DNA of 64,000 nucleotides from Cupriavidus lacunae (GTDB taxonomy: Bacteria; Pseudomonadota; Gammaproteobacteria; Burkholderiales; Burkholderiaceae), in contig NZ_QKWJ01000026.1 in the NCBI RefSeq assembly GCF_003353055.1, positions 32,360 through 96,359 on the forward strand, in the 5' to 3' direction. How positions within the stretch are numbered: the first letter of the stretch is position 1; each line of letters opens with the position of its first letter. Under the pieces are notes generated by a model. The model did not search any database and was not told where the DNA came from. It was given only the letters and a program-made list of their open reading frames with translations. Shown here in pieces: positions 52,652 to 61,502 of this stretch. Both the position numbers and the translations under genes were made by a program.

Positions 52652-53566
52652 ATGGCAAACCAACGCAACGTCGGCTTCATCGGCCTGGGCATCATGGGCG
52701 CACCGATGGCGGGCCACCTGCGCGCCGCCGGCCACACGCTGTTCGTGCATGACGTCAATCCGGCTCCGCAAGCGCTGGTCGATGCAGGCGTGACCGTCTG
52801 CACCAGCGCCGAGGAAGTCGCCAAGCGTGCCGACATCATCGTCATCATGGTGCCGGACACCCCGCACGTGGAAGCCGTGCTGTTCAGCGAGAAGGGCGTG
52901 GCCGCCGCGTTCAAGGCTGCCGGCAAGGAAGCCAGCCACAGCAAGATCGTGGTCGACATGAGCTCGATCTCGCCGATCGCCACCAAGGACTTCGCCGCGC
53001 GCATCAACAAGCTGGGCGCTTCGTACCTGGACGCGCCGGTATCGGGCGGTGAAGTGGGTGCCAAGGCCGCAACGCTTACCATCATGGTCGGCGGCCCGCA
53101 GGAAGCCTATGACCAGGTCAAGCCGCTGTTCGACCTGATGGGCAAGAACGTCACGCTGGTCGGTGGCAACGGCGACGGCCAGACCACCAAGGTGGCCAAC
53201 CAGATCATCGTCGCGCTGAATATCCAGGCCGTGTCCGAAGCCCTGCTGTTCGCCTCCAAGGCCGGCGCCGATCCGGCCAAGGTGCGCCAGGCGCTGATGG
53301 GCGGCTTCGCCGCCTCGCGCATCCTGGAAGTGCACGGCGAGCGGATGGTCAAGCGCACCTTCGACCCGGGCTTCCGCATCGAGCTGCACCAGAAGGACCT
53401 GAACCTGGCGCTGCAGGGTGCCAAGGCGCTGGGCGTGGCCCTGCCCAACACCGCTACCGCGCAGGAGCTGTTCAACACCTGCGCAGCCAACGGCCTGGGC
53501 AAGCAGGACCACTCGGCCCTGTGCCGCGCGATCGAGATCATGTCCAACCACCAGATCGCCAAGTAA
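52652..53566 (+). CDS. glxR: 2-hydroxy-3-oxopropionate (tartronate semialdehyde) reductase
   Basis: A 304-residue beta-hydroxyacid dehydrogenase that reduces tartronate semialdehyde to D-glycerate with NAD(P)H. GFIGLGIMGAPMAGHLRAAG is the cofactor loop, DAPVSGGEVGAKAATLTIMV the substrate-binding motif, and GGNGDGQTTKVANQIIVALN contains the catalytic Lys. AAGGAGA site. Cluster context (gcl-hyi) favours GlxR/GarR over 3-hydroxyisobutyrate dehydrogenase. Confidence 0.95.
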   Translation: MANQRNVGFIGLGIMGAPMAGHLRAAGHTLFVHDVNPAPQALVDAGVTVCTSAEEVAKRADIIVIMVPDTPHVEAVLFSEKGVAAAFKAAGKEASHSKIVVDMSSISPIATKDFAARINKLGASYLDAPVSGGEVGAKAATLTIMVGGPQEAYDQVKPLFDLMGKNVTLVGGNGDGQTTKVANQIIVALNIQAVSEALLFASKAGADPAKVRQALMGGFAASRILEVHGERMVKRTFDPGFRIELHQKDLNLALQGAKALGVALPNTATAQELFNTCAANGLGKQDHSALCRAIEIMSNHQIAK

Positions 53567-53636
53567 GCAGTACCCCAGTCGTCCCCGCCCCGCGGGGACG
53601 ACACGCTTTCGCCGTCAGTCAGTACCAGGATTCTTC

Positions 53637-54959
53637 ATGCTCGCCACCGAACCCCAAGTCGCCCTGCTGTCGCCCCAGCGCGCGGCAGCTCAACCTGAAC
53701 AGCGCAACCCGCGCGCGCTGCTGCGCGACCTGTTCGATACCGCGGTCGCTTCCGTCAGCGCCAGCCACTGCCTGCCGCCGCACCTGCCCGCGCCGCCCAA
53801 GGGCCGCACCGTGGTGATCGGTGCCGGCAAGGCCGCCGCGGCGATGGCGCAGGCCGTGGAAGCGAACTGGCAAGGCGAGCTGTCGGGCCTGGTGGTGACA
53901 CGCTACGGCCACGGTGCCGACTGCAAGCGCATTGAAGTGGTGGAAGCCGCCCACCCCGTTCCCGACGAAGCCGGCCAGCGCGCCGCGCAGCGCATGGTGG
54001 AACTGGTACAGGGCCTCACCACCGACGACCTGGTGCTGTGCCTGATCTCCGGCGGCGGCTCGGCCCTGCTGGCCGCGCCCGCGCCCGGCCTGACGCTGGC
54101 CGACAAGCAGGCCATCAACAAAGCGCTGCTCAAGAGCGGCGCGAGCATCGGCGAGATGAACTGCGTGCGCAAGCACCTGTCGGCCCTCAAGGGCGGCCGC
54201 CTGGCGCTGCATTGCGCCCCGGCACGCGTCGAGACGCTGCTGATCTCCGATATTCCCGGCGATGACCCGACTCTGATCGCAAGCGGCCCGACGCTGCCCG
54301 ACGCGACCACCTGCGCCGACGCGCTGGCCGTCATCGCCAAGTACGGCATTGAAGTCCCCGCCAACGTGCGCGCCCACCTGGAAAGCGGCGCGGGCGAAAC
54401 GCCCAAGCCCGGCGATACCCGCTTCGACGGCCACCGCAACGTGACGCTGGCCACTGCGCAGCAATCGCTGGAAGCGGCCGCCGCGCGTGCGCGTGAACTG
54501 GGCTACGAGGCCCACATCTTGTCCGACTGCATCGAAGGCGAAGCGCGCGAAGTGGCCGAAGTGCACGCCGCCATCGCGCGCCAGGTTGCGCAGCGCGGGC
54601 AGCCCTTCAGCAAGCCCTGCGTGATCCTGTCCGGCGGCGAGACCACCGTGACCGTGCGCGGCAAGGGCCGTGGCGGACGCAATGCCGAGTTCCTGCTGTC
54701 GCTGGCGGTGGCGCTCGACGGGCTGGCCGGCGTGCACGCGATCGCCTGCGACACCGACGGCATCGACGGCTCCGAGGACAACGCCGGCGCGATGCTGTCG
54801 CCCGACACGCTGACCCGCGCCACCGCGCGCGGCCTGTCGGCGCGCGCGCACCTGGACAACAACGACGGCTATGGCTTCTTTGCCGGCGTCGACGACCTGA
54901 TCGTCACCGGCCCGACGCGCACCAACGTGAATGACTTCCGGGCGATCCTGATCGTGTAA
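53637..54959 (+). CDS. ttuD: glycerate kinase / hydroxypyruvate reductase family (MOFRL)
   Basis: A 440-residue protein of the MOFRL-containing family. VIGAGKAAAAMAQAVE, LCLISGGGSALLAAPAPGLTL and LLISDIPGDDPTLIASGPT belong to the DUF4147 domain. CVILSGGETTVTVRGKGRGG, NAEFLLSLAVALDG and ACDTDGIDGSEDNAGA form the MOFRL domain. Members are named either TtuD hydroxypyruvate reductase or type 2 glycerate kinase (2-phosphoglycerate-forming); in this cluster, between glxR and pyk, the kinase role connects the steps best. That assignment is inference. Confidence 0.9.
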   Translation: MLATEPQVALLSPQRAAAQPEQRNPRALLRDLFDTAVASVSASHCLPPHLPAPPKGRTVVIGAGKAAAAMAQAVEANWQGELSGLVVTRYGHGADCKRIEVVEAAHPVPDEAGQRAAQRMVELVQGLTTDDLVLCLISGGGSALLAAPAPGLTLADKQAINKALLKSGASIGEMNCVRKHLSALKGGRLALHCAPARVETLLISDIPGDDPTLIASGPTLPDATTCADALAVIAKYGIEVPANVRAHLESGAGETPKPGDTRFDGHRNVTLATAQQSLEAAAARARELGYEAHILSDCIEGEAREVAEVHAAIARQVAQRGQPFSKPCVILSGGETTVTVRGKGRGGRNAEFLLSLAVALDGLAGVHAIACDTDGIDGSEDNAGAMLSPDTLTRATARGLSARAHLDNNDGYGFFAGVDDLIVTGPTRTNVNDFRAILIV

Positions 54960-55021
54960 GCCCGCAGTAGCCAGCGCAGTACCGTCGTACCGAACCTGTA
55001 GTTGACCTGAACAGCATTACC

Positions 55022-55043
55022 CGGCGCGCCACGTGGCGCGCCG
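55022..55043. repeat. 22-bp perfect GC-rich palindrome in pyk leader
   Basis: A self-complementary 22-bp sequence with CGGCGCGCC arms around ACGT lies 24 bases before the pyk ATG. It may form a stable hairpin in the transcript or a protein site. It has no T-run. Confidence 0.65.
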
Positions 55044-55067
55044 TCCGAGAATGGAAGAGGAGACATC

Positions 55068-56531
55068 ATGAGACGCCAGCGCAAAGCGAAGATCGTTGCC
55101 ACGCTTGGACCCGCAAGCACCGACATCGCGGTGATCCGCGAACTGTTCGAGGCGGGCGCCGACGTGTTCCGGCTCAACTTCAGCCACGGCACGCACGAAG
55201 ACCACCGCGCGCGCTACGACGCCGTGCGCAAGATCGAGGCCGAGACCGGCCGCCCGATCGCGATCCTGGCCGACCTGCAGGGCCCGAAGCTGCGCATCGG
55301 CACCTTCGCCGCGGGCAAGGTCGCGGTACGCGCGGGCGATGTGTTCGTGCTCGACAGCGATCCCACGCCGGGCGACGGCACCCGCGTCTACCTGCCGCAT
55401 CCCGAACTGTTCGCCGCCGCGCAGCCGGGCCAGTCGCTGCTGATCGACGACGGCAAGGTGCGCCTGTCGATCGAAGCCGTAACCACCGGCACCATCACCA
55501 CGCGCGTGGTCAACAACGGCACGCTGTCGGACCGCAAGGGCGTGAACGTGCCCGACGCCGTGATCCCCATCCCTGCGCTGACCGCGAAGGACCGCAAGGA
55601 CCTGGACTTCGCGCTGGCGCTTGGTGCGGACTGGATCGGCCTGTCGTTCGTGCAGCGCCCGTCCGATATCGTGGAAGCGCGCGAGATCGTCGGCACCCGT
55701 GCCGGCATCCTGTCCAAGATCGAAAAGCCGGCCGCGCTGCAGCAGCTCGAAGAGATCGTGCGCGTGTCCGATTCCGTGATGGTGGCGCGCGGCGACCTCG
55801 GCGTGGAACTGCCGCCCGAGCGCGTGCCCGGCGTGCAGAAGCGCATCCTGCGCGTGTGCCGCCAGCTCGGCAAGCCGGTGGTGATTGCCACGCAGATGCT
55901 GGAATCGATGATCGACTCGCCGGTGCCGACCCGCGCCGAAGCGTCGGACGTGGCCAGCGCCATCTACGAAGGCGCCGATGCGGTGATGCTGTCGGCCGAA
56001 TCGGCCAATGGTCGTTACCCGGTGCCGGCGGTGTCGATGATGAACCGCATCGTCACCGAGGTCGAACGCGACCCGCTCTACCGCAACCTGCTCGACGCCC
56101 AGCATGAGACCCCGCTGAACACGCGCCAGGATGCGATCTGCGCGGCGCTGCGCGAGGTCACGCAGATCATCGGCGCCGCGGCGACGGTGACCTACACGTC
56201 CTCGGGCGCCACCGCACTGCGCGCCGCGCGCGAGCGGCCGTGCGCACCGATCGTCAGCATCACGCCCAACCTGGAAATTGCGCGCCGCCTGGCGATTGCG
56301 TGGGGCATCCACTCCACCGTGAGCCCGGATGTGCAGAGCGTGGATGAAATGGTCGAAGCCGCCACGCGCGCGGCGGTGGCCGAAGGCTATGCCGCACCGG
56401 GCGACCAGATCACCATTGCCGCGGGCATGCCGTTCGGGCAAGGCGGGACCACCAACCTGTTGCGCGTGGCCGAAGTGGGTGCCAGCGCGGCGGCAGCCGC
56501 ACCGGCTGCGCGTGAGGCTGCCTTGGCCTGA
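55068..56531 (+). CDS. pyk: pyruvate kinase
   Basis: A 487-residue enzyme converting phosphoenolpyruvate and ADP to pyruvate and ATP. KIVATLGPASTD, FRLNFSHGTHEDH, ILSKIEKPAALQQLEEIV (catalytic Lys), VMVARGDLGVELP and ATQMLESMIDSPVPTRAEASD (quoted in part) are standard Pyk motifs; the C-terminal allosteric domain follows. Placement after the glycerate kinase-family gene completes the route from glyoxylate to pyruvate. GAGGAGA site; a terminator follows. Confidence 0.96.
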   Translation: MRRQRKAKIVATLGPASTDIAVIRELFEAGADVFRLNFSHGTHEDHRARYDAVRKIEAETGRPIAILADLQGPKLRIGTFAAGKVAVRAGDVFVLDSDPTPGDGTRVYLPHPELFAAAQPGQSLLIDDGKVRLSIEAVTTGTITTRVVNNGTLSDRKGVNVPDAVIPIPALTAKDRKDLDFALALGADWIGLSFVQRPSDIVEAREIVGTRAGILSKIEKPAALQQLEEIVRVSDSVMVARGDLGVELPPERVPGVQKRILRVCRQLGKPVVIATQMLESMIDSPVPTRAEASDVASAIYEGADAVMLSAESANGRYPVPAVSMMNRIVTEVERDPLYRNLLDAQHETPLNTRQDAICAALREVTQIIGAAATVTYTSSGATALRAARERPCAPIVSITPNLEIARRLAIAWGIHSTVSPDVQSVDEMVEAATRAAVAEGYAAPGDQITIAAGMPFGQGGTTNLLRVAEVGASAAAAAPAAREAALA

Positions 56532-56576
56532 CAGCGCTGCTTGCGTTCCCGTCCCGGGACGTTCAGGTCATGACGG

Positions 56577-56606
56577 AACCGGGTGCAAACCCGGTTTCTT
56601 TGTTTT
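56577..56606 (+). terminator. intrinsic terminator of pyk
   Basis: AACCGGGT (56577-56584) pairs with ACCCGGTT (56589-56596) around GCAA, followed by TCTTTGTTTT. Confidence 0.85.
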
Positions 56607-56769
56607 GCCGCACACCGCCTGCGTTGCCCCTCTCCAGGGTAAGTGGGTGGTGTCTTTTTTATTGTGCGCCTGGATGTGCCTGGCTGATGGCGGAAGCAGC
56701 ACCAATCCCCGGATTGCTATACTGATTGCCACCTCCTCCCAGTCAAACACCCCCTATCCCGGAGCCCCC

Positions 56770-57651
56770 ATGCGCCTAGATGACGAAGCCGAAAGCCAGA
56801 ACGTTGAAGACCGCCGCGGCGGATTCGGCGGCGGGTTCGGCGCCGGGCCGAAGACCATCGGCATCGGCACCATCGTCATTGCGCTGGCGGCGTCCTATTT
56901 CTTCGGCATCGACCCGACGCTGATCATGCAGGGCGCCTCGGTGCTGCAGGGCTCCGGCCCGCAGCAGCAGCAACATCAGCAGGTGAACCGCCCGCCGGCG
57001 ACGGACCACATGACCGTGTTCACGCGCAAGGTGCTGGGCAATACCGAGCGCACCTGGCAGCACATCTTTGAAACCCAGCTGAACCGCCGCTATGCGCCGC
57101 CCACGCTGGTGCTGTTCTCCGGCGCCACGCCCACGGCCTGCGGCACCGGCCAGTCGGCGATGGGCCCGTTCTATTGCCCCGGCGACCAGAAGGTCTATAT
57201 CGACCTGGCCTTCTATGACGAATTGCGCCAGCGCTTCGGCGCTGGCGGCGACTTTGCCCAGGCGTATGTGATCGCGCACGAGATCGGCCACCATGTGCAG
57301 AAACTGCTGGGCGTATCGGACAAGGTCGACAGCGCGCGCCGCCGCATGGGCGAAGCGCAGGCCAACCAGTTGTCAGTGCGCATGGAGCTGCAGGCCGACT
57401 GCCTGGCCGGTGTCTGGGCCGCCACCGCGCAGCGTGCCAACCAGCAACTGCTGGAGCCCGGCGACGTCGAAGAAGGCCTGAAGGCCGCCGCCGCGATCGG
57501 CGACGACCGGCTGCAGCGCCAGTCGCAGGGCTATGTCGTGCCGGAAGCCTTTACCCATGGCTCCAGCGAGCAGCGCGTGCGCTGGCTGCGCCGCGGCATC
57601 GAGTCCGGCGATATCCGCAAGTGCGACACCTTCGCCTCGCGCGACCTGTGA
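56770..57651 (+). CDS. ypfJ: neutral zinc metallopeptidase (YpfJ/KPN_02809 family)
   Basis: A 293-residue protein. The start RLDDEAESQNVEDRRGGFGG is typical of the family, followed by one membrane helix (IGIGTIVIALAASYFFG) and a Gln-rich linker. The zinc motif is VIAHEIGHHVQ with the third ligand in MELQADCLAGVWA. GPFYCPGDQKVYIDLAFY is conserved. The catalytic domain faces the periplasm. Physiological substrate unknown. Confidence 0.93.
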   Translation: MRLDDEAESQNVEDRRGGFGGGFGAGPKTIGIGTIVIALAASYFFGIDPTLIMQGASVLQGSGPQQQQHQQVNRPPATDHMTVFTRKVLGNTERTWQHIFETQLNRRYAPPTLVLFSGATPTACGTGQSAMGPFYCPGDQKVYIDLAFYDELRQRFGAGGDFAQAYVIAHEIGHHVQKLLGVSDKVDSARRRMGEAQANQLSVRMELQADCLAGVWAATAQRANQQLLEPGDVEEGLKAAAAIGDDRLQRQSQGYVVPEAFTHGSSEQRVRWLRRGIESGDIRKCDTFASRDL

Positions 57652-57835
57652 CCGCGGGCTCCACCCCTGCTGCATGCGGCAATCGCGCGCACGATACCGC
57701 AGCCACACAGCCGCCTTCGGCATGAAGCGCATGCCTGCGCGCTGATGCGGCCACGAGCCGACGGAAGAGAAAAACGCCTGCCAGGCGAAGAGAGAAGGAG
57801 GAGGAGGTCGGCCGGGCAGGCGGGAGAGAAAACTT

Positions 57836-57855
57836 GCGGCCACCGTAGTGGCCGC
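57836..57855 (-). terminator. hairpin terminator of the repeat-protein gene
   Basis: GCGGCCAC (57836-57843) pairs with GTGGCCGC (57848-57855). On the minus strand it is followed by AAGTTTTCTC, consistent with an intrinsic terminator. Confidence 0.65.
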
Positions 57856-57882
57856 CTGGGGTCTTCAGGAAGACCCTGGGGA

Positions 57883-58239
57883 TCAGACGCGATAGCCGTA
57901 CAGCGAGCCGTCACCCGTACGCGAGTTGTCGAGCGCGCGATCGGCAATTTCACCCGTGAAGCTATGCGCGCCTTCGCTGAAGCTGTCGAACTTGCCGTCG
58001 CGGCGCGAACCTTCCGAGTACGGGTCGAAGCGGCCGGCGCGGGCGCCGTCAGTGTACGTATCGAACTTGCCTTGCTTGGCGCCGTCCGTATATACGTCGT
58101 ACTTGCCGACCCGCAGCGCGTCGGCATACACATCAAACTTGCCAACCTTGCTGGCAGCAGCGGGGGCAGCCAACGCCGCAGCGGACGCGGCTACCGCCGC
58201 GAACACGAGCGCGCCGCCAAGGATACGTCTGGCGATCAT
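57883..58239 (-). CDS. exported protein with five 12-residue tandem repeats
   Basis: A 118-residue protein. A signal peptide (residues 1-25) ends near ALAAPAAAS. Residues 34-94 form five repeats of the type K-F-D-x-Y-x-D-G-A-x-x-G, starting at residues 34, 46, 58, 70 and 83. Asp/Glu, Tyr and Gly are fixed while charged positions vary. The remaining 25 residues hold FTGEIADRALDNSRTGDGSLYG. The AAGGAGT ribosome site supports the start. No known family recognised; the regular D-x-Y-x-D-G pattern could bind cations or form a small beta-solenoid. This is inference. Confidence 0.75.
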   Translation of the reverse strand: MIARRILGGALVFAAVAASAAALAAPAAASKVGKFDVYADALRVGKYDVYTDGAKQGKFDTYTDGARAGRFDPYSEGSRRDGKFDSFSEGAHSFTGEIADRALDNSRTGDGSLYGYRV

Positions 58240-58521
58240 TTGGGACTCCTTCAACTGATTTCGTCTTGCTTTCTTGTATGGACCGGGAAGAGACTCCGGC
58301 CGCTCTGCAATCTATGTTGCGATACGAGCACGGACTGAAGATTAGTCACAGTCCACGCAAGCAGAAATACCGCTGCGACGAATGGTGCGTTGCTAGTCGT
58401 GAAACGACTGGCTTGCCGATGAATGGTGTCCACGGATCGCCGGTAACACGCCGCGCGGGACGCGCGTGCGTGGCCCCGGCGGCACGCGCCGGGGCGGGAT
58501 CAGCGCCAGATCAGCGCCGGA

Positions 58522-58941
58522 TCAAAGGGTGTACTGGCCGCTTGCTTCCGGCTGGAAGGCGATCTCGAGCACACTTACCTGCTGCTCGCGGCCATCGGGC
58601 AGGCGGTAGCTGACGGTCTGCCCGGCGCGTGTGCCCAGCAGCGCCTGCCCCACCGGCGACAGCACCGACAGGCGGCCGGCATCGAAGTCCGCCGCGTCGG
58701 GGTACACCAGCGTCCAGTTGCGCGGGGCCTGCTCGCCCGGCAGGGTGCACACCACGCGGGTGTTCATGGTGACCACATTGGTGGGGATCTCTTCGGGCGC
58801 GACGATGGTGGCGCGCGCCAGCAGGCTGTCGAGCATATCCTCGAGCTGCGCCGAGCCGGCGCGGCTGGCGATGCGCTCCAGGCGGGTGACGTCGAGTTCG
58901 GTCAGGTACAGGGAAACGGTATTGGTCTTGGTGGCCGTCAT
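58522..58941 (-). CDS. rnk: Rnk-family regulator of nucleoside diphosphate kinase
   Basis: A 139-residue protein. The N-terminal helical Rnk domain (YLTELDVTRLERIASRAG) is followed by a GreA/GreB-type C-terminal domain with VTMNTRVVCTL, WTLVYPDAADFDAGRLSVL and LSPVGQALLGTRAGQTVSY, quoted in parts. Rnk binds RNA polymerase near the secondary channel. GGAGGA site before ATG. Length matches E. coli Rnk (136). Confidence 0.9.
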   Translation of the reverse strand: MTATKTNTVSLYLTELDVTRLERIASRAGSAQLEDMLDSLLARATIVAPEEIPTNVVTMNTRVVCTLPGEQAPRNWTLVYPDAADFDAGRLSVLSPVGQALLGTRAGQTVSYRLPDGREQQVSVLEIAFQPEASGQYTL

Positions 58942-59464
58942 GGCGGGTCCTCCGGCAGTCATGGGTTGGCGCGGCCCGGCCAACATGGCAGGCGGCGGCG
59001 GTCAGGTCTTGCAGGTTGGCATGCCGCGCAGCGGCGCGGACATCAACGGATCGGCGAACGCCTTGCGGCGATTGCCGGCAACAACGGAATCGCTGGCTCG
59101 GGCCCGGTTCGGCCCGGGCCCCGCTTTGGGAGACAAATCAGGCTGGGAACCGGGCGGAATCAGGCGGTGCGCTGATCCGGCGGGGAGACATCGCGCGCGT
59201 GGCGCGCTGGGGCAGGCGGCTGGCCGTGGCGACCGCGAACGCGTGCGCGCGGCCAGCCCGCATCAGGCGGGCAGGCGCGTCGGGCATCGGCGTCAGGCGA
59301 TCAGTCATGGTCATGCGGAAAGTAGGATTAGGGCAGCGGAGGGTTCACTGCACTGGCAAAGCAGGTAAGTCATCGCTCACAAGCTTCGCTGCCGCCCGGT
59401 CTGTGCACCGTGCTGGTGCGGATCCGGGAACAATCATCGTAGCACAGCGGTGCGCACGCTGGCG
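58942..59464. other. 523-bp gap without recognised features
   Basis: Between rnk and cadR (both minus) I see no convincing gene, hairpin or repeat. Several overlapping open frames are GC-driven and lack ribosome sites. Confidence 0.5.
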
Positions 59465-59944
59465 TCACCCGTTGGTGGCATGGCCGGCTTCATGTGCCGC
59501 GTCATGCACCGCTTCATGCGTGCCGGCGTGGCATTCGCACGCGGCGCCTGCGGCGGCCTGCTGCAGGTTCTGGAGGATGCCGCACTCGCTGGCGGGCTGG
59601 TGGTGGCGGCAGGTCTCGCGCAGCGCGCGTAACTGCCCTTCCAGCGCCTCCAGCGCCAGGCGCTGGGCGTGGATCTGGGCGATCTGGCGGTCCAGCAATG
59701 TGTTGATGCCGTCACAGTCACGCGACGGGTTGCGCTCGAACTCGCGCAGCCGCCGCACGTCCGACAGGCTCATGCCGAGCGAGCGGCAGTGGCGCACGAA
59801 ATTCAGTTGCACCAGGTGGCCGTCATCGTAGCGGCGATAGCCGTTGGCCTCGCGCCGGGGCGCGTCGAGCAGCCCTTCGCGTTCGTAATAGCGGATGGTC
59901 TCGACGTCGCAGCCGCTGGTACGGGAGAGTTCGCCGATGCGCAT
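59465..59944 (-). CDS. cadR: Cd(II)/Pb(II)-responsive MerR-family regulator
   Basis: A 159-residue metal sensor. MRIGELSRTSGCDVETIRYY and EREGLL is the MerR HTH. Metal-binding cysteines are Cys77, Cys112 and Cys121; their spacing (35 and 9) and further Cys at 12, 53, 136 and 138 match the pattern I know from Cupriavidus PbrR. The tail is His-rich (HEAVHDAAHEAGHATNG). No adjacent efflux ATPase gene is visible, so targets must be elsewhere. A dyad at 59967-59987 is its likely operator. Confidence 0.9.
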   Translation of the reverse strand: MRIGELSRTSGCDVETIRYYEREGLLDAPRREANGYRRYDDGHLVQLNFVRHCRSLGMSLSDVRRLREFERNPSRDCDGINTLLDRQIAQIHAQRLALEALEGQLRALRETCRHHQPASECGILQNLQQAAAGAACECHAGTHEAVHDAAHEAGHATNG

Positions 59945-59966
59945 GGTGTTTGGTCCTTCACCTTAT

Positions 59967-59987
59967 ACCCTGTAACTACTACAGGGT
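59967..59987. promoter_or_regulatory. MerR-type operator upstream of cadR
   Basis: ACCCTGTA and CTACAGGGT-type arms form a dyad of 21 bp, 22 bases before the cadR start. It closely resembles operators of CadR/PbrR/ZntR, whose long-spacer promoters are untwisted by the regulator. TATAAG on the minus strand directly after it can serve as the -10 box. Confidence 0.75.
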
Positions 59988-60136
59988 TACCCATAGTGTA
60001 GGCCAGTCTCATGCTTCTTGCAGGAGTGACGGACGCGGCACGAATTCCGGGCGCGACGCCGTTGCGGGCGGCGCCCGCGCCAGGCCGCATCCTGTAGAAT
60101 TCCTTCGACTTCTACCGATTAAAACCTTCCCCGTTC

Positions 60137-60490
60137 GTGCGCTCCCTCCGGCTACTCCTGCTGGTCATGATGCTGGCCTTCCTGCCCCTGCCGGGCTGGG
60201 CGGCCGCATTCGCGCACGCCGCGGCGAGCACCGGTGAAGTCCCGCCCGCGCCTGCAGCCGCCATCGGCGGCGACGACGCGGTCGAAACCGCCGCAGCGGG
60301 CAATCCGTCGCCGGCTTCCGAGTCCGCCGAGCCGCAGTGGCAGCCCGGCGCCGACCTGGCCGAGCAACTGCTGCCGGCATCCCCCCTGCGCCTGGCCGCC
60401 TGGGCCGGCCGCGCCGGGCCGCCGCGCTATGCCGGCGCCCCGCTGCCCGAACCCGACCTGCCACGGCTGCCACGCCCGCCGCGCGCCTGA
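60137..60490 (+). CDS. small exported protein, unknown
   Basis: A 117-residue frame with a GTG start and a clear signal peptide (RSLRLLLLVMMLAFLPLPGWAAA). The mature part is Ala/Pro-rich with a few charged patches and WQPGADLAEQLLPASPLRLAAW. The leader resembles that of small CzcI-type proteins, but no metal-binding motif is visible in the body. It precedes htpX by 124 bp. An internal ATG at 60167 would cut into the signal peptide. Confidence 0.5.
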   Translation: MRSLRLLLLVMMLAFLPLPGWAAAFAHAAASTGEVPPAPAAAIGGDDAVETAAAGNPSPASESAEPQWQPGADLAEQLLPASPLRLAAWAGRAGPPRYAGAPLPEPDLPRLPRPPRA

Positions 60491-60614
60491 TTCCCACCGG
60501 CGCGGCCCGACCGCGCCCGCCTGTTCCTGCGTGCCGCGCCTGTGCGCGCTGCGCGCGCCTGCGGCTCGTCCGCATCCTTGCTGTACCCGCTCTACACACC
60601 ACGGCTCCACACAC

Positions 60615-61493
60615 ATGAAACGCGTACTGCTTTTCCTGGCGACTAACCTCGCCGTCATGCTTGTCCTCAGCATCACCGCCAGCGTGCTGGGGGTGAACCG
60701 CTACCTGACTGCCAACGGGCTGAACCTGGGCATGCTGCTGGCATTCGCCGCGCTGATGGGCTTCGGCGGCGCCTTTATCTCGTTGCTGATGTCCAAGACC
60801 ATCGCCAAGTGGTCGACCGGGGCGCAGGTCATCACGCATCCCGGCACCAGCACCGAGCTGTGGCTGGTGCAGACCGTCGAGAAGCTGGCGCAGCGCGCCG
60901 GCCTGCCGATGCCGGAAGTGGCCATCTACGAGGGCGAACCCAATGCCTTCGCCACCGGCGCGACCAAGAACAGCTCGCTGGTGGCGGTATCCACCGGCTT
61001 GCTGCAATCGATGTCCCATGAAGAAGTGGAGGCCGTGCTGGCGCACGAGGTCGCGCACGTGGCCAATGGCGACATGGTCACGCTGACGCTGATCCAGGGC
61101 GTGGTCAACACCTTCGTCATCTTCCTGGCGCGCGTGGTCGGCTACTTCGTCGACTCGATGCTGCGCAAGAACGACGAGGAATCGAGCGGCCCGGGGATCG
61201 GCTACATGGTCACGGTGATCGTCTGCGAAGTCGTGTTCGGCGTCCTGGCCAGCATCATCGTGGCCTGGTTCTCGCGCAGGCGCGAGTTCCGCGCCGATGC
61301 GGGCGCCGCCGGCATGATGGGCACGCCCACGCCGATGGTGGCGGCGCTGCGCCGCCTGGGCGGCCTGGAGCCGGATGGACTGCCGCAGAACATGCAGGCA
61401 ATGGGCATCGCCGGCGGCAAGTCGTGGATGGCGCTGTTCTCGAGCCACCCGCCGATCGAGCAGCGCATTGCCGCGCTGCAGTCGGCGCGCTGA
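60615..61493 (+). CDS. htpX: membrane protease HtpX
   Basis: A 292-residue zinc metalloprotease of the inner membrane, involved in quality control of membrane proteins. Two N-terminal helices (FLATNLAVMLVLSITASVLG, LGMLLAFAALMGFGGAFISL) precede the active site EAVLAHEVAHVANGDMVTLT (quoted to 20), followed by two more helices and the Glu ligand in REFRADAGAAG. Length matches E. coli HtpX (293). Confidence 0.96.
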   Translation: MKRVLLFLATNLAVMLVLSITASVLGVNRYLTANGLNLGMLLAFAALMGFGGAFISLLMSKTIAKWSTGAQVITHPGTSTELWLVQTVEKLAQRAGLPMPEVAIYEGEPNAFATGATKNSSLVAVSTGLLQSMSHEEVEAVLAHEVAHVANGDMVTLTLIQGVVNTFVIFLARVVGYFVDSMLRKNDEESSGPGIGYMVTVIVCEVVFGVLASIIVAWFSRRREFRADAGAAGMMGTPTPMVAALRRLGGLEPDGLPQNMQAMGIAGGKSWMALFSSHPPIEQRIAALQSAR

Positions 61494-61502
61494 TACCAGG
61501 GC

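Noticed and set aside
58966..59400. Open frames in the rnk-cadR gap
   Set aside because: Low-complexity Arg/Gly-rich products, no ribosome site, no recognisable fold.
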